Part shown: in pieces, positions 17,003 to 26,228 of the stretch
Numbering within the stretch: the stretch's first letter is position 1
Layout: each line of letters begins with the position of its first letter
Source of the DNA: RGIG3528 sp963649295
GTDB taxonomy: Bacteria > Bacillota > Clostridia > Lachnospirales > Lachnospiraceae
Length of the DNA stretch: 47,887 nucleotides
Reading direction: 5' to 3'
Assembly: GCA_963649295.1 (NCBI GenBank)
Contig: CAVJHK010000013.1
Location: 1-47,887 of the forward strand
Notes under the pieces: model-generated
Databases searched by the model: none
The model's input: the letters and a program-made list of their open reading frames with translations, nothing else
What the model was told of the DNA's origin: nothing
Program-made: the position numbers and the translations under genes

Positions 17003-18085
17003 ATGAAAATATTGGTTACGGATGATTCAAAAATTAACCGGGAGATACTTTGTGAGATGCTGTCGACGGATTATGATGTCGATGCTGTATCCGACGGAGC
17101 GGAGGCTTTAAAATATCTTGAAAGGAATATTTCTGATATTTCTGCCGTACTTCTGGACCTTCATATGCCGAATGTTGACGGATTTATGGTCCTTTCCGAA
17201 ATGGAAAAAAAGGGATGGATTAAACAGATTCCGGTTCTCATAATAAGCGGAGAAACAAAGGTGGAGGCGGAGCAAACCTGTCTTAAAGCGGGAGCCGCGG
17301 ATTTTATTCACAGACCTTTTGACGAAATAATAGTCAAAAATCGTATCGCAAACAGCATAAATCTCTATAATTATAAAAATCGTTTGGAAGAAAAGGTGGA
17401 AGAACAAACGCTTGTAATGAAACGCCAATATTCGCTTTTGCAATTTCAGGCAAGCGAAATCAAAAAGAACAGCGAGCATTTAATCGAAATGCTTGCGAGC
17501 GTTATGGAAAACAGAAGTCTCGGCGGTGGCCGTCATATAAGGCGTGTAAAGGGATTTACGGAAATTTTGGCAAAGAAGGCGGCGGAAACTTATCCGGAAT
17601 ATAATCTTGACGAGAAAAAAATAGAAAATATAGTTGCGGCAAGTACGCTTCACGATATCGGAAAAATTGCGATTACGGATAGGATCCTGCTTAAGCCAGG
17701 GCGTCTTACGCCCGAAGAATTTGAATATATGAAATCGCATACGACAAGAGGATGCGAAATAGTAAGCGGAATCGACAATATTATGGACGAAAATTTCCGC
17801 AAGCTTTGCTATGACATATGCAGGCATCACCATGAGCGCTATGACGGAAAAGGATATCCGGACGGCTTAAAGGGAGAAACAATTCCGCTCTCGGCTCAGC
17901 TTGTATCCGTTGCGGAGGTTTATGACGGACTTGTGTGCGAAAAGGTTTATAAGGACGCCATCCTTCCGGAAAAGGCATATCATATGATTATCGACGGCGA
18001 GTGCGGTATTTTTTCGCCAAAGCTTATGGAAGTATTGCGGCTTTGCAAGCGTGAACTTGAAAAATTTGCGGATGAGGTTAAATAA
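17003..18085 (+). CDS. Response regulator with HD-GYP phosphodiesterase domain
   Basis: 360 residues. The receiver domain (1-120) has the acidic pair DD at 7-8, phosphoacceptor Asp52 in LLDLHMPN, and a conserved Lys in GAADFIHRPFD region's neighbour (here RPFD replaces KPF, so the usual Lys before Pro is Arg). A short coiled-coil linker leads to an HD-GYP domain: STLHDIGKIAITDRILLKPG, HHERYDGKGYPDGLKG and VAEVYDGL. HD-GYP domains hydrolyse cyclic di-GMP, controlling motility versus attachment. The metal-binding HD and the GYP triplet (as GYP in KGYPDG) are intact, so activity is expected. The ATG at 17003 is preferred to a GTG nine bases earlier since GAAGGGA sits at a normal distance from it. 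No sensor kinase is adjacent. Confidence 0.92.
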   Translation: MKILVTDDSKINREILCEMLSTDYDVDAVSDGAEALKYLERNISDISAVLLDLHMPNVDGFMVLSEMEKKGWIKQIPVLIISGETKVEAEQTCLKAGAADFIHRPFDEIIVKNRIANSINLYNYKNRLEEKVEEQTLVMKRQYSLLQFQASEIKKNSEHLIEMLASVMENRSLGGGRHIRRVKGFTEILAKKAAETYPEYNLDEKKIENIVAASTLHDIGKIAITDRILLKPGRLTPEEFEYMKSHTTRGCEIVSGIDNIMDENFRKLCYDICRHHHERYDGKGYPDGLKGETIPLSAQLVSVAEVYDGLVCEKVYKDAILPEKAYHMIIDGECGIFSPKLMEVLRLCKRELEKFADEVK

Positions 18086-18098
18086 CCTGCGGACAGCG

Positions 18099-18779
18099 TT
18101 AAACAAGCTTTACTTTTATGTAGCCCGCAATGAGGCTTGCGATAACCTGTGCGCCGAGGATATTTGGATGCAGGCCGTCAGACTGGTACATTTTGTTTAA
18201 TTGATCTTCGGGAAGCAGCAAAAATTCTTTGTGAAGGTCGATGTAATGGAGATTATTTTCGCGAGCCAGCTTTTTGATCAACGGAATAAGGCGGGCGAGA
18301 TAAGGTTCTTTGTGTTTCGGCCATATGCAATTCATTATGGGAATGGGAGAAACAAGGAAAACTGAGGCATTTGGCGCAGAAGCCTTTATGTCGTCTATTA
18401 TCTTTTGATAGCAGGGCACAAAAAGATTTTTGTGCAAAATCATGTTTTGATTGGGGGCTTTTTGTCCTGTTTCCGGGCAAAAGCCGTCCGATGCGTCATT
18501 GGTTCCGAGCATTATTATATAAATGTCACCGCTTAATTTAAGCGCTTCCGAGTAGCGCTCCTGCATCATATAGGGAAGTCCCATCGCAATCCCGTTATAT
18601 TCCGTATTTATTACACACGAACCGGTTACGCCTTTATTGTAAACTGTGTAATTTTTTCCGAGATATTCATTTAAAGCAGACGGGTAAAATGCCGATTTAT
18701 CGTCTCCGAGACCGAAGCCTTCGGTAATCGAATCCCCCATGCATACGATTTTCTTGCGTGCTTTTGATGATGTATTCAT
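18099..18779 (-). CDS. SGNH/GDSL-family hydrolase
   Basis: 226 residues from the ATG at 18779; a TTG twelve bases upstream is also in frame, but GGGGGC lies just ahead of the ATG. Block I is CMGDSITEGFG with the nucleophile Ser, block III is IMLGTNDAS, and block V is SDGLHPN with the catalytic Asp/His pair. SGNH enzymes are esterases or lipases acting on acyl or acetyl esters, often of polysaccharides. There is no signal peptide, so a cytoplasmic place is likely. It lies downstream of argG on the same strand but beyond a terminator-like hairpin, so it may be separately expressed. Substrate unknown. Confidence 0.85.
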   Translation of the reverse strand: MNTSSKARKKIVCMGDSITEGFGLGDDKSAFYPSALNEYLGKNYTVYNKGVTGSCVINTEYNGIAMGLPYMMQERYSEALKLSGDIYIIMLGTNDASDGFCPETGQKAPNQNMILHKNLFVPCYQKIIDDIKASAPNASVFLVSPIPIMNCIWPKHKEPYLARLIPLIKKLARENNLHYIDLHKEFLLLPEDQLNKMYQSDGLHPNILGAQVIASLIAGYIKVKLV

Positions 18780-18819
18780 AACTGCCCCCAATACGTGTTT
18801 TAAGGAATAAAAAGAAAAA

Positions 18820-18864
18820 ATTTTTAAAAGAATAAACGGGTACGTGAATTCTCGCGTACCCGTT
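18820..18864 (-). terminator. Terminator-like hairpin after argG
   Basis: AACGGGTACG (18835-18844) is fully complementary to CGTACCCGTT (18855-18864), ten pairs with a ten-base loop. Read on the minus strand the hairpin is followed by a T-rich tract (TTATTCTTTT...), giving a terminator for argG about 65 bases after its stop. Confidence 0.75.
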
Positions 18865-18928
18865 CAGTTTATCACATGTTTTGTCAAAACAACAGTAAAT
18901 AAAACCAAAAATCGGTATTAATTTTACC

Positions 18929-20164
18929 TTATTTGCTTTGGTTGTTCTTTTCGTTTTGCTGCATCATCATCGCACGAACCTTGAGCGAAAGTCCGAAAAG
19001 ATTTATGAAGCCTTCGGCATCGTGATGGTCATAAAGATCACCTGTCGTGAACGATGCGATTGATTCGTTGTAAAGGCTGTAAGGAGAAGAGGTTCCCTGC
19101 TTTATGATGTTGCCCTTGTAAAGCTTTAATTTTACTTCGCCGGTAACATATTTATCGGCTTCTTCCACAAATGCCTGCAAAGAAGCGCGAAGAGGAGTGA
19201 ACCATTTGCCTTCGTATACGATGTCGGCAAATTTGTCTCCGATTCCCTTTTTGTATGCGAGAGTGTCACGGTCAAGGATTAATTCCTCAAGCTGTTCGTG
19301 AGCTGCCATAAGAATTGTTCCGCCGGGTGTTTCGTATACGCCGCGGGATTTCATGCCAACCACTCTGTTTTCAACGATATCCACGATTCCGATTCCGTTT
19401 TGTCCGCCGAGAGTGTTAAGCTCTCTTATGATATCGGATGCCTTCATCTTTTTGCCGTTTAATGCTACGGGAGCACCTTTTTCAAAGGAAAGGGAAATTA
19501 TGGTATCTTTGTCAGGTGCTTTTTCGGGGGTGACGCCGAGCACCAAAAGGTTGTCGTAATCGGGTGCGTTTGCGGGGCTTTCAAGCTCGAGACCCTCATG
19601 GCTTATGTGCCACAAGTTTCTGTCACGTGAGTAGGAATGGCTTGCGTCAAAAGGAAGATCGATGTTGTGCTTTTTGCAATATTCGATTTCGTCTTCTCTT
19701 GATTGCATCTTCCATGTGTCGGTGAGACGCCAGGGAGCGATTATCTTGATATCGGGAGCGAGAGCCTTTATTCCGAGCTCAAATCTTACCTGGTCGTTGC
19801 CTTTTCCGGTTGCACCGTGGCAAATTGCTACGGCTCCCTCTTTGCGTGCGATTTCGACAAGCTTCTTTGCAATCAAAGGACGTGCCATAGATGTGCCGAG
19901 AAGATATTTGTTTTCGTAAACGGCGCCGGCCTTTACGCAAGGGATAACATAGTCGTCGACGAATTCGTCAACAACGTCCAAAATATAGAGCTTTTCCGCA
20001 CCCGAATATTTTGCGCGCTCTTCGAGTCCGTCAAGCTCGTTTCCCTGACCTACGTCTATGCAGCAGCATATTACGTCGTAATCGTAGTTCTCTTTGAGCC
20101 ACGGGATTATGGCGGTTGTGTCGAGTCCGCCCGAATAAGCAAGTATAACTTTTTCTTTTGCCAT
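18929..20164 (-). CDS. argG: Argininosuccinate synthase
   Basis: 411 residues, normal length. It condenses citrulline and aspartate with ATP cleavage to AMP and PPi, giving argininosuccinate, the penultimate step of arginine synthesis. The N-type ATP pyrophosphatase loop is LAYSGGLDTTAIIPWL at residues 8-23, and CHGATGKGNDQVRFE and SYSRDRNLWHIS are also family hallmarks. AAGGAG lies 9 bases upstream of the ATG on the minus strand. The upstream region runs into a ten-N gap after about 95 bases, so the promoter is not fully visible. It faces away from the argC-argJ-argB-argD cluster 5 kb away; no argH or argF lies in the window. Confidence 0.97.
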   Translation of the reverse strand: MAKEKVILAYSGGLDTTAIIPWLKENYDYDVICCCIDVGQGNELDGLEERAKYSGAEKLYILDVVDEFVDDYVIPCVKAGAVYENKYLLGTSMARPLIAKKLVEIARKEGAVAICHGATGKGNDQVRFELGIKALAPDIKIIAPWRLTDTWKMQSREDEIEYCKKHNIDLPFDASHSYSRDRNLWHISHEGLELESPANAPDYDNLLVLGVTPEKAPDKDTIISLSFEKGAPVALNGKKMKASDIIRELNTLGGQNGIGIVDIVENRVVGMKSRGVYETPGGTILMAAHEQLEELILDRDTLAYKKGIGDKFADIVYEGKWFTPLRASLQAFVEEADKYVTGEVKLKLYKGNIIKQGTSSPYSLYNESIASFTTGDLYDHHDAEGFINLFGLSLKVRAMMMQQNEKNNQSK

Positions 20165-20260
20165 TTTGATTATCTCCTTATTATATGGGGTTGTTTTACG
20201 TCCGGTTTTTTTGTGACGCTTTTTGTTACTTGAAACTTTGCATTACTATACGACAAAATT

Positions 20261-20270
20261 NNNNNNNNNN
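20261..20270. other. Assembly gap (10 N)
   Basis: Ten N between argG and the HD-GYP gene. The uniform length suggests a scaffolding placeholder; real distance unknown. Confidence 0.98.
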
Positions 20271-20318
20271 GTATTTTTTTTCAAAAAAGGTCGGATTTGA
20301 AATGTGACCGTGCTTTGC

Positions 20319-20347
20319 TTGACCGAAAAGGGGATATTTATTATAAT
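20319..20347 (+). promoter_or_regulatory. Strong sigma-A promoter of the membrane HD-GYP gene
   Basis: TTGACC (20319-20324), 17-base spacer, perfect TATAAT (20342-20347). The start site would be near 20354, fixing the ATG at 20372 as translation start and excluding the in-frame TTG at 20297 upstream of the promoter. Confidence 0.85.
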
Positions 20348-20371
20348 GAATCGGTGCGAAAGGAAAAAGGC

Positions 20372-21586
20372 ATGAAACGTATTTATGAAAGAACAAAAGA
20401 AAGTCTGAATAAGCTTATTAATATAATAAAATTTGATGTTTCGACAAAAGAACGTGAGGACAGAGAATACCGGACGGCTCTCAATATTATGGGAATTGCC
20501 GCAATAGTCTGCTTTATCGCAACATGTATAAACATATATGCGGAGTCTTGGGTTATGGCTATTGCCACGCTTGCGTCAAGCATTGTTTTTTTTATAAACC
20601 GAATATTGATCCCAAGGGCAACATCCAAAAATATAATATATAATCTGATACAGGTAGTTTTTGGGCTGCTCTTTTCTTTCTTTTATATATACGGCGGAAA
20701 TTCCGGTTTTGCGGCACTTTGGATTTTGCTTATTCCGGTGGCTTTGAATGCTGTTTTTTCGTTTGAACGGACACTGCCGCTCGAACTCTATTTTCTTTTG
20801 TTTCTTGTTTTGATCAGTTATACGCCTCTGAAAAATCTGGTTGTTTTTGAGTACAGCAGGGATTTTGTTTTCAGATTTCCGATTTTGTATTTTACGCTTT
20901 GGCTGCTTTCCGCAAGACTCGGGATTAACGAAAAAAAAGCGGAAATAGACAAAATTTCCGGATATAATGAGCTTGAAAATGCCGTGTTGAACGAAAGAAA
21001 AAAGAATTACGAAAATTCCGTCAGGACAATTACAACGATTGTAAATGCAATGGAAGCAAGAGATCCCTATACCAAAAACCATTCCGAAAGGGTTGCGTCT
21101 TATTCAAAGGAAATAGGACGACGTATGGGATTTGATAAGGAAAAACTGAATCGCCTTTATCTTGCGGGACTTGTGCATGACATCGGAAAAATAAATCTTC
21201 CGGACGTTGTATTAAACAAACCGCGCGAGCTTACAGAAGATGAATGGAAGCTTGTCAGAAGACATCCCGAAATGGGATATAGTATTGTATGGGAATATGA
21301 CAGTGTTGTACGCGGTATCGGCGATGCCACAAGATTTCACCACGAACGCATCGACGGCAGCGGCTATCCGTACGGACTCAAAGGGAACAAAATCCCCGAA
21401 TTTGCAAGGATTGTAGCTGTTGCGGACGCATATGACGCCATGACCTCAAAAAGAGTTTTTAAGGACGAAAACGGCTCGGAATATGCAAAAAATGAATTGT
21501 TGAGCGGACGTGGGAGCCAATTTGACGAAAAAATCGTTGACATATTTGTGGATATGATTGACAATCATGCGGTTGATGAAATAAAG
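20372..21586 (+). CDS. Membrane-bound HD-GYP domain protein (3' end in gap)
   Basis: 405 codons are visible before a ten-N gap. After a short cytoplasmic N-terminus there are about five to six hydrophobic segments (residues ~35-200, such as IAAIVCFIATCINIYA and LYFLLFLVLISYT), then a coiled linker and an HD-GYP domain: AMEARDPYTKNHSERVASYS, HDIGKINLPDVVLNKP, HHERIDGSGYPYGLKG, VADAYDAMTSKR. All metal-ligand motifs and the GYP triplet are present, so it probably degrades cyclic di-GMP in response to a membrane-sensed cue. The domain looks complete or nearly so at the gap. Continuation of the frame into the Maf gene across the gap is an artefact of the N count. AAAGGAAAAAGG precedes the ATG. Confidence 0.88.
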
Positions 21587-21596
21587 NNNNNNNNNN
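21587..21596. other. Assembly gap (10 N) inside an apparent fusion
   Basis: Ten N separate the HD-GYP and Maf coding parts. Because the filler length happens to keep frame, a conceptual translation reads through with four unknown residues; the missing sequence should hold the HD-GYP stop and the maf start. Confidence 0.98.
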
Positions 21597-21598
21597 AA

Positions 21599-22183
21599 AT
21601 TTATCTTGCCTCGGGTTCACCGAGAAGGCGTGAAATATTAAAACAACAAGGCATAAAATTCAAGGTGATTGCTTCCGAAAAAGAAGAAAAAATCCTGTAT
21701 CACGAGCCCGAAAAGGTTGTTGTGTCACTTGCCGAAATGAAGGCTAAATACGTATATGACAGCATAAAACCTAAAGCCTGCGGGGATTTTCTTGTAATCG
21801 GCGCGGATACCGTTGTATCCTGCGACGGAGAAATATTCGGAAAACCAAAAAGCGAAGCTGACGCTTTTAGAATGATAAAAAGGCTTTCGGGACGGTCTCA
21901 TGACGTATTTACGGGGGTAAGCATCAAAATACGCGAGCGTGACGTCGAAACTAATCTTAGTTTTTATGAAAAGACAGAAGTATACGTCACCGAGATCAGT
22001 GATGAGGAAATTTTTGATTACATAAAGACTGGAGAGCCTATGGACAAAGCGGGAGCATATGCCATACAGGGGCTGTTTTCTCAATATGTCACAAAAATAA
22101 ACGGGGATTATCTGAATGTAATCGGACTTCCGCTTGCACGGATAATGGGAGAACTTAAAAAATATAAAATAAAACTTGCATAA
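21599..22183 (+). CDS. maf: Maf family nucleoside triphosphate pyrophosphatase (5' end in gap)
   Basis: 194 residues visible; only the start codon and a few residues are lost in the gap. The N-terminal signature IYLASGSPRRREIL is the Maf phosphate-binding motif; IGADTVVSCDGEIFGKPKS carries the catalytic Asp and GKP, and SHDVFTGV and DKAGAYAIQG are further family blocks. Maf proteins hydrolyse non-canonical or methylated nucleotides (dTTP/UTP or m7GTP classes) to the monophosphate and PPi, and are linked to septum arrest. The subclass is not decided here. The gene ends 64 bases before the large DUF2298 gene. Confidence 0.93.
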   Translation: MYLASGSPRRREILKQQGIKFKVIASEKEEKILYHEPEKVVVSLAEMKAKYVYDSIKPKACGDFLVIGADTVVSCDGEIFGKPKSEADAFRMIKRLSGRSHDVFTGVSIKIRERDVETNLSFYEKTEVYVTEISDEEIFDYIKTGEPMDKAGAYAIQGLFSQYVTKINGDYLNVIGLPLARIMGELKKYKIKLA

Positions 22184-22247
22184 TTATGCAAAAGGTTGTA
22201 TATTCTATGCGTTCCGATTTTGGGCGCAGAACAGGAGTTTAATCAAA

Positions 22248-25007
22248 ATGGAACAACATTCAAGGACAAAAGCAAACGAAAAAGGATTTCCGACAATAGC
22301 ATTAATCGGAATATTTTTTATAACGCTGTTTGCGCTTCTTATCGGAAAAAAATATCTTTCCGACGATTTTAACGTGATTTTGAGCTGGTGGCTGGGGATG
22401 CTTGGCTGCGGAATCGCTTTTTATCCGCTTTCGCATGCTGCATTTAACCGGTTTTCCGACGGCGGATATGTGATAGCAAAGGCTCTCGGAATCGAAATGT
22501 CGTCGTGGTTTATATGGACGCTTTCAACCTTTAAATTATTTAAGTTTACCCACACAAATACGATAATCTGTTTAAGTATTTGTGCCGTGCTGAATTATGT
22601 AATTTATTTTATTTATTGCAAAAAGAAAAACAAACCGTATTTTGGCACAATGAATACGGATAAATTTGCAAAAGCGGTATTTTATGAGGCAGTGTTCCTC
22701 TTTGTCTTTATGGCTTTTTGCTATATGAAGAGCTTCCGCGTCACAATCACAAACGATACGGAAAAATACATGGATTTCGGCTTCCTTGCAAGCATTATGA
22801 ATTCCGAATATATGCCGCCTTCGGATATGTGGTATTCGGGCGAATACATAAATTATTATTATTACGGAATTTATGTTGCGGGATATCTGGGAAAGCTTGC
22901 AAATACAACGGCGGGATATGCATATAACCTTGACCTTATGACGATATGCTCACTCGGTTTTGTGCAAAGTTATGCACTTGTTGCGGAGCTTATACGTTAT
23001 GCGGGATATGAGTACAATAAAAGAAACAAAGAACGTGCTTTAAAGAATGCGTTTCTTACCGAAACAAAACTGAATGTGCTTATGCATGCGGGCGGGGTGC
23101 TCGCGGGTCTTTCCGTATTTATTGCGGGAAATATGCATTATGTGCTTTATGCATGCATTTATCCGTTTATGGAAAAGGTGATGGGACTTGAGGTTCAGTT
23201 TTATTGGTTCCCCAATTCAACAAGATTTATTACGGACGGTACATCTTCAAGCGACGGAACGCTTATACATGAATTCCCAAGCTATTCGTTTGTGCTTGGC
23301 GACCTTCATGCGCACGTGACGGACATAACAAATGTTTTGCTTATAATAAGCGTGCTTTTCGGATTTGTTCTTAACCGCAGGGAGAGAATGGAAAACGCAA
23401 GAAAATCGTGCAATTTTGAAATTGCGACAAAGGACTTTCTTATAAAGGAAGCACTTGATCCCGCAATAATTATTGCGTCATTCTTAATAGGTATAATCAG
23501 AATGACGAACTCATGGGATTTTCCGATTTATTTTGTTGTGTCGGGAGCAATTCTCATGTTCTCGAATGCGATCATAACGGGCTTTAACATGGATACGTTA
23601 AAAATTACCGGTGTGCATGCGGCTGAGTGTGTTGTCATAAGTATAATTGTTTCATTGCCGTTTACGTTTTTCTTTGACAGCATGACGGCAGGAATAGGAG
23701 TGTGTGAATATCATTCGAATCCTTACGAGCTTGCCGTGCTTTGGGCACTTCCGCTTTCCGTTTCGATAGGTCTTTATGTGATTGCGATAAACCGCTATAG
23801 GGAAGACAAAAAAAGCCTTATGCAGTCTATGAGCAAAAAGGGAAATGTTAAAAAAGAAGTAATCGGCGAGGATCAATATATTTATTCGACCGTTAAACCA
23901 AAAAAAGGTGAACAGGGCGTTCCGAAAAAGAAAATAAATGATCTTTATTCGTTTATTTTTAGATCGGAGCTCACCGACCTTTATATTCTTACGCTTGCGA
24001 TCTGTGCGGCGGGGCTTGTGCTTATGTGCGAGCTTATTTATGTAAAAGATATATACGGCGGCTACTACCAGCGTACAAATACGATGTTCAAGCTCGGATA
24101 TCAGGCATTTATTCTTTTTGCTATTGTAATGTCGTACGGAATAACACGTCTTGTGGGATTTTATGAAACAAAGAAGCAATTGAAGCTTTCGATTGCAGCA
24201 CTATGCTTTCTTGTATGGACCTTCGGATATTTTAAGATATCATGCGACAGTTATGTCGGTGACCTTACGGATTCCGATTCCAAGGTGCGCACGCTTGATT
24301 CGTATGAAACGATAGTTGAAGCGGAAAAGGCAAACGGATATATAAATTCCGATTATAATTATGAGACTGACGAAAGAACGGATGTTCTCGACAAAATGAT
24401 AAAATGGATAAATGAAAATGTTGAGAAGGATGCCATAATCGCACAGATGCCGTCGACGGCATATAAGCCTTTTGCGACGATTTCGGCATATACGGGCAGA
24501 AGTGCTGTTATCGGCTGGAGCAATCACGAATGGCTGTGGAGAAACGGCGGTACTCTTGACTATCCCGAAAGTGTACGTGAAAGAGTTTATGCGATGCTCG
24601 GAACACCGCAGAATGACGAAAACGGCAAGGAGTTTTTTGCGGGCGGTCTTTATAATACCGACGATGTTGATACGGCAAGGGCGATATGTAAAAAATATAA
24701 CATTGATTATATATATGTCGGATATACGGAAACTCTTCTCGGAACCGAATTTTTTGAGACGGAGACGGAAGGATACAGGTATTACCGCGGTACGTGGTAT
24801 AAGCCGAATGATTACTTGAACCACGATGTTTTAAAGAGCCTCGGTGAAGTGGTTTATGATGCGGGGACATGCAGCTATGCGGGATATCATTATGTTTGGG
24901 ACAGCGAAGCAGGCAATTATGTATATAACGATGACGGAACGCTTGTAAGGGAATACGGATACGATTATGAATATGAAGCATATATCGTAAAGGTAAATAA
25001 GGATTAA
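22248..25007 (+). CDS. DUF2298 multi-spanning membrane protein, putative glycosyltransferase
   Basis: 919 residues from the ATG at 22248 (AGGAG 10 bases upstream); an in-frame ATG at 22176 would overlap maf and add an uncharacteristic stretch. More than a dozen hydrophobic segments spread over residues 20-690. The family (DUF2298, once called the YYY membrane protein family) is shown by SGEYINYYYYGIYVAGYLGK, HEFPSYSFVLGDLHAHV and ERTNTMFKLGYQ-like YYQRTNTMFKLGYQ. The acidic pair and HxH in GDLHAHV resemble loop motifs of GT-C transferases, and the C-terminal ~250 residues are a soluble domain. Members are believed to transfer sugars from lipid carriers to the outside of the membrane; this is not proven. 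argC starts 13 bases after its stop. Confidence 0.8.
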   Translation: MEQHSRTKANEKGFPTIALIGIFFITLFALLIGKKYLSDDFNVILSWWLGMLGCGIAFYPLSHAAFNRFSDGGYVIAKALGIEMSSWFIWTLSTFKLFKFTHTNTIICLSICAVLNYVIYFIYCKKKNKPYFGTMNTDKFAKAVFYEAVFLFVFMAFCYMKSFRVTITNDTEKYMDFGFLASIMNSEYMPPSDMWYSGEYINYYYYGIYVAGYLGKLANTTAGYAYNLDLMTICSLGFVQSYALVAELIRYAGYEYNKRNKERALKNAFLTETKLNVLMHAGGVLAGLSVFIAGNMHYVLYACIYPFMEKVMGLEVQFYWFPNSTRFITDGTSSSDGTLIHEFPSYSFVLGDLHAHVTDITNVLLIISVLFGFVLNRRERMENARKSCNFEIATKDFLIKEALDPAIIIASFLIGIIRMTNSWDFPIYFVVSGAILMFSNAIITGFNMDTLKITGVHAAECVVISIIVSLPFTFFFDSMTAGIGVCEYHSNPYELAVLWALPLSVSIGLYVIAINRYREDKKSLMQSMSKKGNVKKEVIGEDQYIYSTVKPKKGEQGVPKKKINDLYSFIFRSELTDLYILTLAICAAGLVLMCELIYVKDIYGGYYQRTNTMFKLGYQAFILFAIVMSYGITRLVGFYETKKQLKLSIAALCFLVWTFGYFKISCDSYVGDLTDSDSKVRTLDSYETIVEAEKANGYINSDYNYETDERTDVLDKMIKWINENVEKDAIIAQMPSTAYKPFATISAYTGRSAVIGWSNHEWLWRNGGTLDYPESVRERVYAMLGTPQNDENGKEFFAGGLYNTDDVDTARAICKKYNIDYIYVGYTETLLGTEFFETETEGYRYYRGTWYKPNDYLNHDVLKSLGEVVYDAGTCSYAGYHYVWDSEAGNYVYNDDGTLVREYGYDYEYEAYIVKVNKD

Positions 25008-25020
25008 AATGAGGTAATAT

Positions 25021-26061
25021 ATGATAAAGGTCGGAATAATAGGCGCAACGGGATATGCGGGAAACGAGATTGTGCGGCTTCTCCTTGCACATCCGGAAGC
25101 AGAAATTGTATGGTATGGAAGTAAGTCTTATGTCGGGCAAAAATATGCCGATGTGTTTAAGAACTGCTTTAAGATTGTGGATAACGAATGTCTTGATGAC
25201 AATATTTCGGAGCTTTCAAAAGAAGCAGATGTTATTTTTACGGCAACGCCCCAAGGATATTGTGCGGGAATAATGAGCGACGAAGTACTCGCAAATTCAA
25301 GGGTAATCGACCTTTCGGCGGATTTTCGTCTTAAGGATGTTTCGGTTTATGAAAAATGGTACAAAATCACCCACAAATCGCCGGAATTCATCAATGAGGC
25401 TGTTTACGGCTTATGCGAAATAAATCGTGAAAAGATAAAGAAGACAAGGCTTGTCGCAAATCCGGGATGCTATACGACGTGCTCCATATTGACCGTTTAT
25501 CCGCTTGCGAAGGAACACCTAATCGACCTTTCCACACTTATTGTGGATGCCGCATCCGGAACATCCGGAGCCGGCAGAAGCGCAAAAACGGATAACCTTT
25601 ACTGCGAAGTAAACGAAAATTTCAAAGCCTACGGTGTTGCAACACACAGACATACGCCGGAAATCGAAGAACAGCTGTCGATTTGTTCCGGTGAAAATGT
25701 GGTAATCAATTTTACGCCGCATCTTGTTCCGATGAACAGGGGAATACTTGCGACGGCATATGCAAGCGTAAAGCCAGGGGTCACAAAGGAAGAAATAAGA
25801 GAAGCTTACAATAAATATTATGCCGGTGAGCGTTTTATAAGAGTTTTAAACGAAGGCGTAAATCCCGAAACAAAGTGGGTGGAAGGATCAAATTTTGTCG
25901 ATATCAACTTTGTGCTTGATACACGCACAAACAGGGTGATTATGATGGGCGCGCTCGACAATATAGTAAAGGGCGCTGCGGGACAGGCTGTGCAAAACAT
26001 GAATTTGCTTTTCGGACTGCCCGAGGATATGGGATTAAAGCTTGTACCGATGTTCCCGTGA
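25021..26061 (+). CDS. argC: N-acetyl-gamma-glutamyl-phosphate reductase
   Basis: 346 residues, the usual length. It reduces N-acetylglutamyl phosphate to the semialdehyde with NADPH, third step of arginine synthesis. The dinucleotide-binding N-terminus is VGIIGATGYAGNEIVRLL; catalytic Cys150 sits in VANPGCYTTCSIL; SGTSGAGRSAK and THRHTPEIEEQL are further conserved blocks. It opens the arg cluster here; translation starts 13 bases after the preceding membrane-protein gene, with only a weak GAGG site (TGAGGTA) before the ATG, so coupling to that message is possible. Short tandem repeats begin on its stop codon. Confidence 0.97.
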   Translation: MIKVGIIGATGYAGNEIVRLLLAHPEAEIVWYGSKSYVGQKYADVFKNCFKIVDNECLDDNISELSKEADVIFTATPQGYCAGIMSDEVLANSRVIDLSADFRLKDVSVYEKWYKITHKSPEFINEAVYGLCEINREKIKKTRLVANPGCYTTCSILTVYPLAKEHLIDLSTLIVDAASGTSGAGRSAKTDNLYCEVNENFKAYGVATHRHTPEIEEQLSICSGENVVINFTPHLVPMNRGILATAYASVKPGVTKEEIREAYNKYYAGERFIRVLNEGVNPETKWVEGSNFVDINFVLDTRTNRVIMMGALDNIVKGAAGQAVQNMNLLFGLPEDMGLKLVPMFP

Positions 26062-26146
26062 TATAGGGAAATTAAAATTTTCCTGTGATATGGCGGGAAG
26101 GTTTATCGTGATATAGCGGGAATGTTTATCGTGATATGGCGGGAAT
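26058..26146 (+). repeat. Four tandem GTGATAT repeats overlapping the argC stop
   Basis: Units begin with GTGATAT at 26058, 26085, 26108 and 26131 (spacing 27, 23, 23). The later three share GTGATAT(G/A)GCGGGAA followed by GTTTATC in two of them. The first unit contains the argC TGA stop. Spacing this short, with no spacers, excludes CRISPR. Confidence 0.85.
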
Positions 26147-26174
26147 TAAGGCATACGGCTGCTTTTAAGTACTC

Positions 26175-26201
26175 TTTAAGCCGACAAGCTTTTGGCTTAA
26201 A
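26175..26201 (+). other. Stem-loop between argC and the GNAT gene
   Basis: TTTAAGCC (26175-26182) pairs perfectly with GGCTTAAA (26194-26201) across an 11-base loop. No T-run follows, so it is not a convincing terminator; it may be an operator or an mRNA processing/stability element ahead of the acetyltransferase gene. Confidence 0.5.
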
Positions 26202-26228
26202 CTTTATCATATATGAAAGCGAAGCAAA

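Noticed and set aside
20297..20371. TTG start for the membrane HD-GYP protein
   Set aside because: It is upstream of the strong TTGACC-N17-TATAAT promoter; the ATG at 20372 fits the message.
26058..26146. CRISPR array
   Set aside because: Units are adjacent with no 30-40 base spacers, only four copies and no cas gene.
26175..26201. Terminator after argC
   Set aside because: A good eight-pair stem but no following T-run, so recorded only as a stem-loop.
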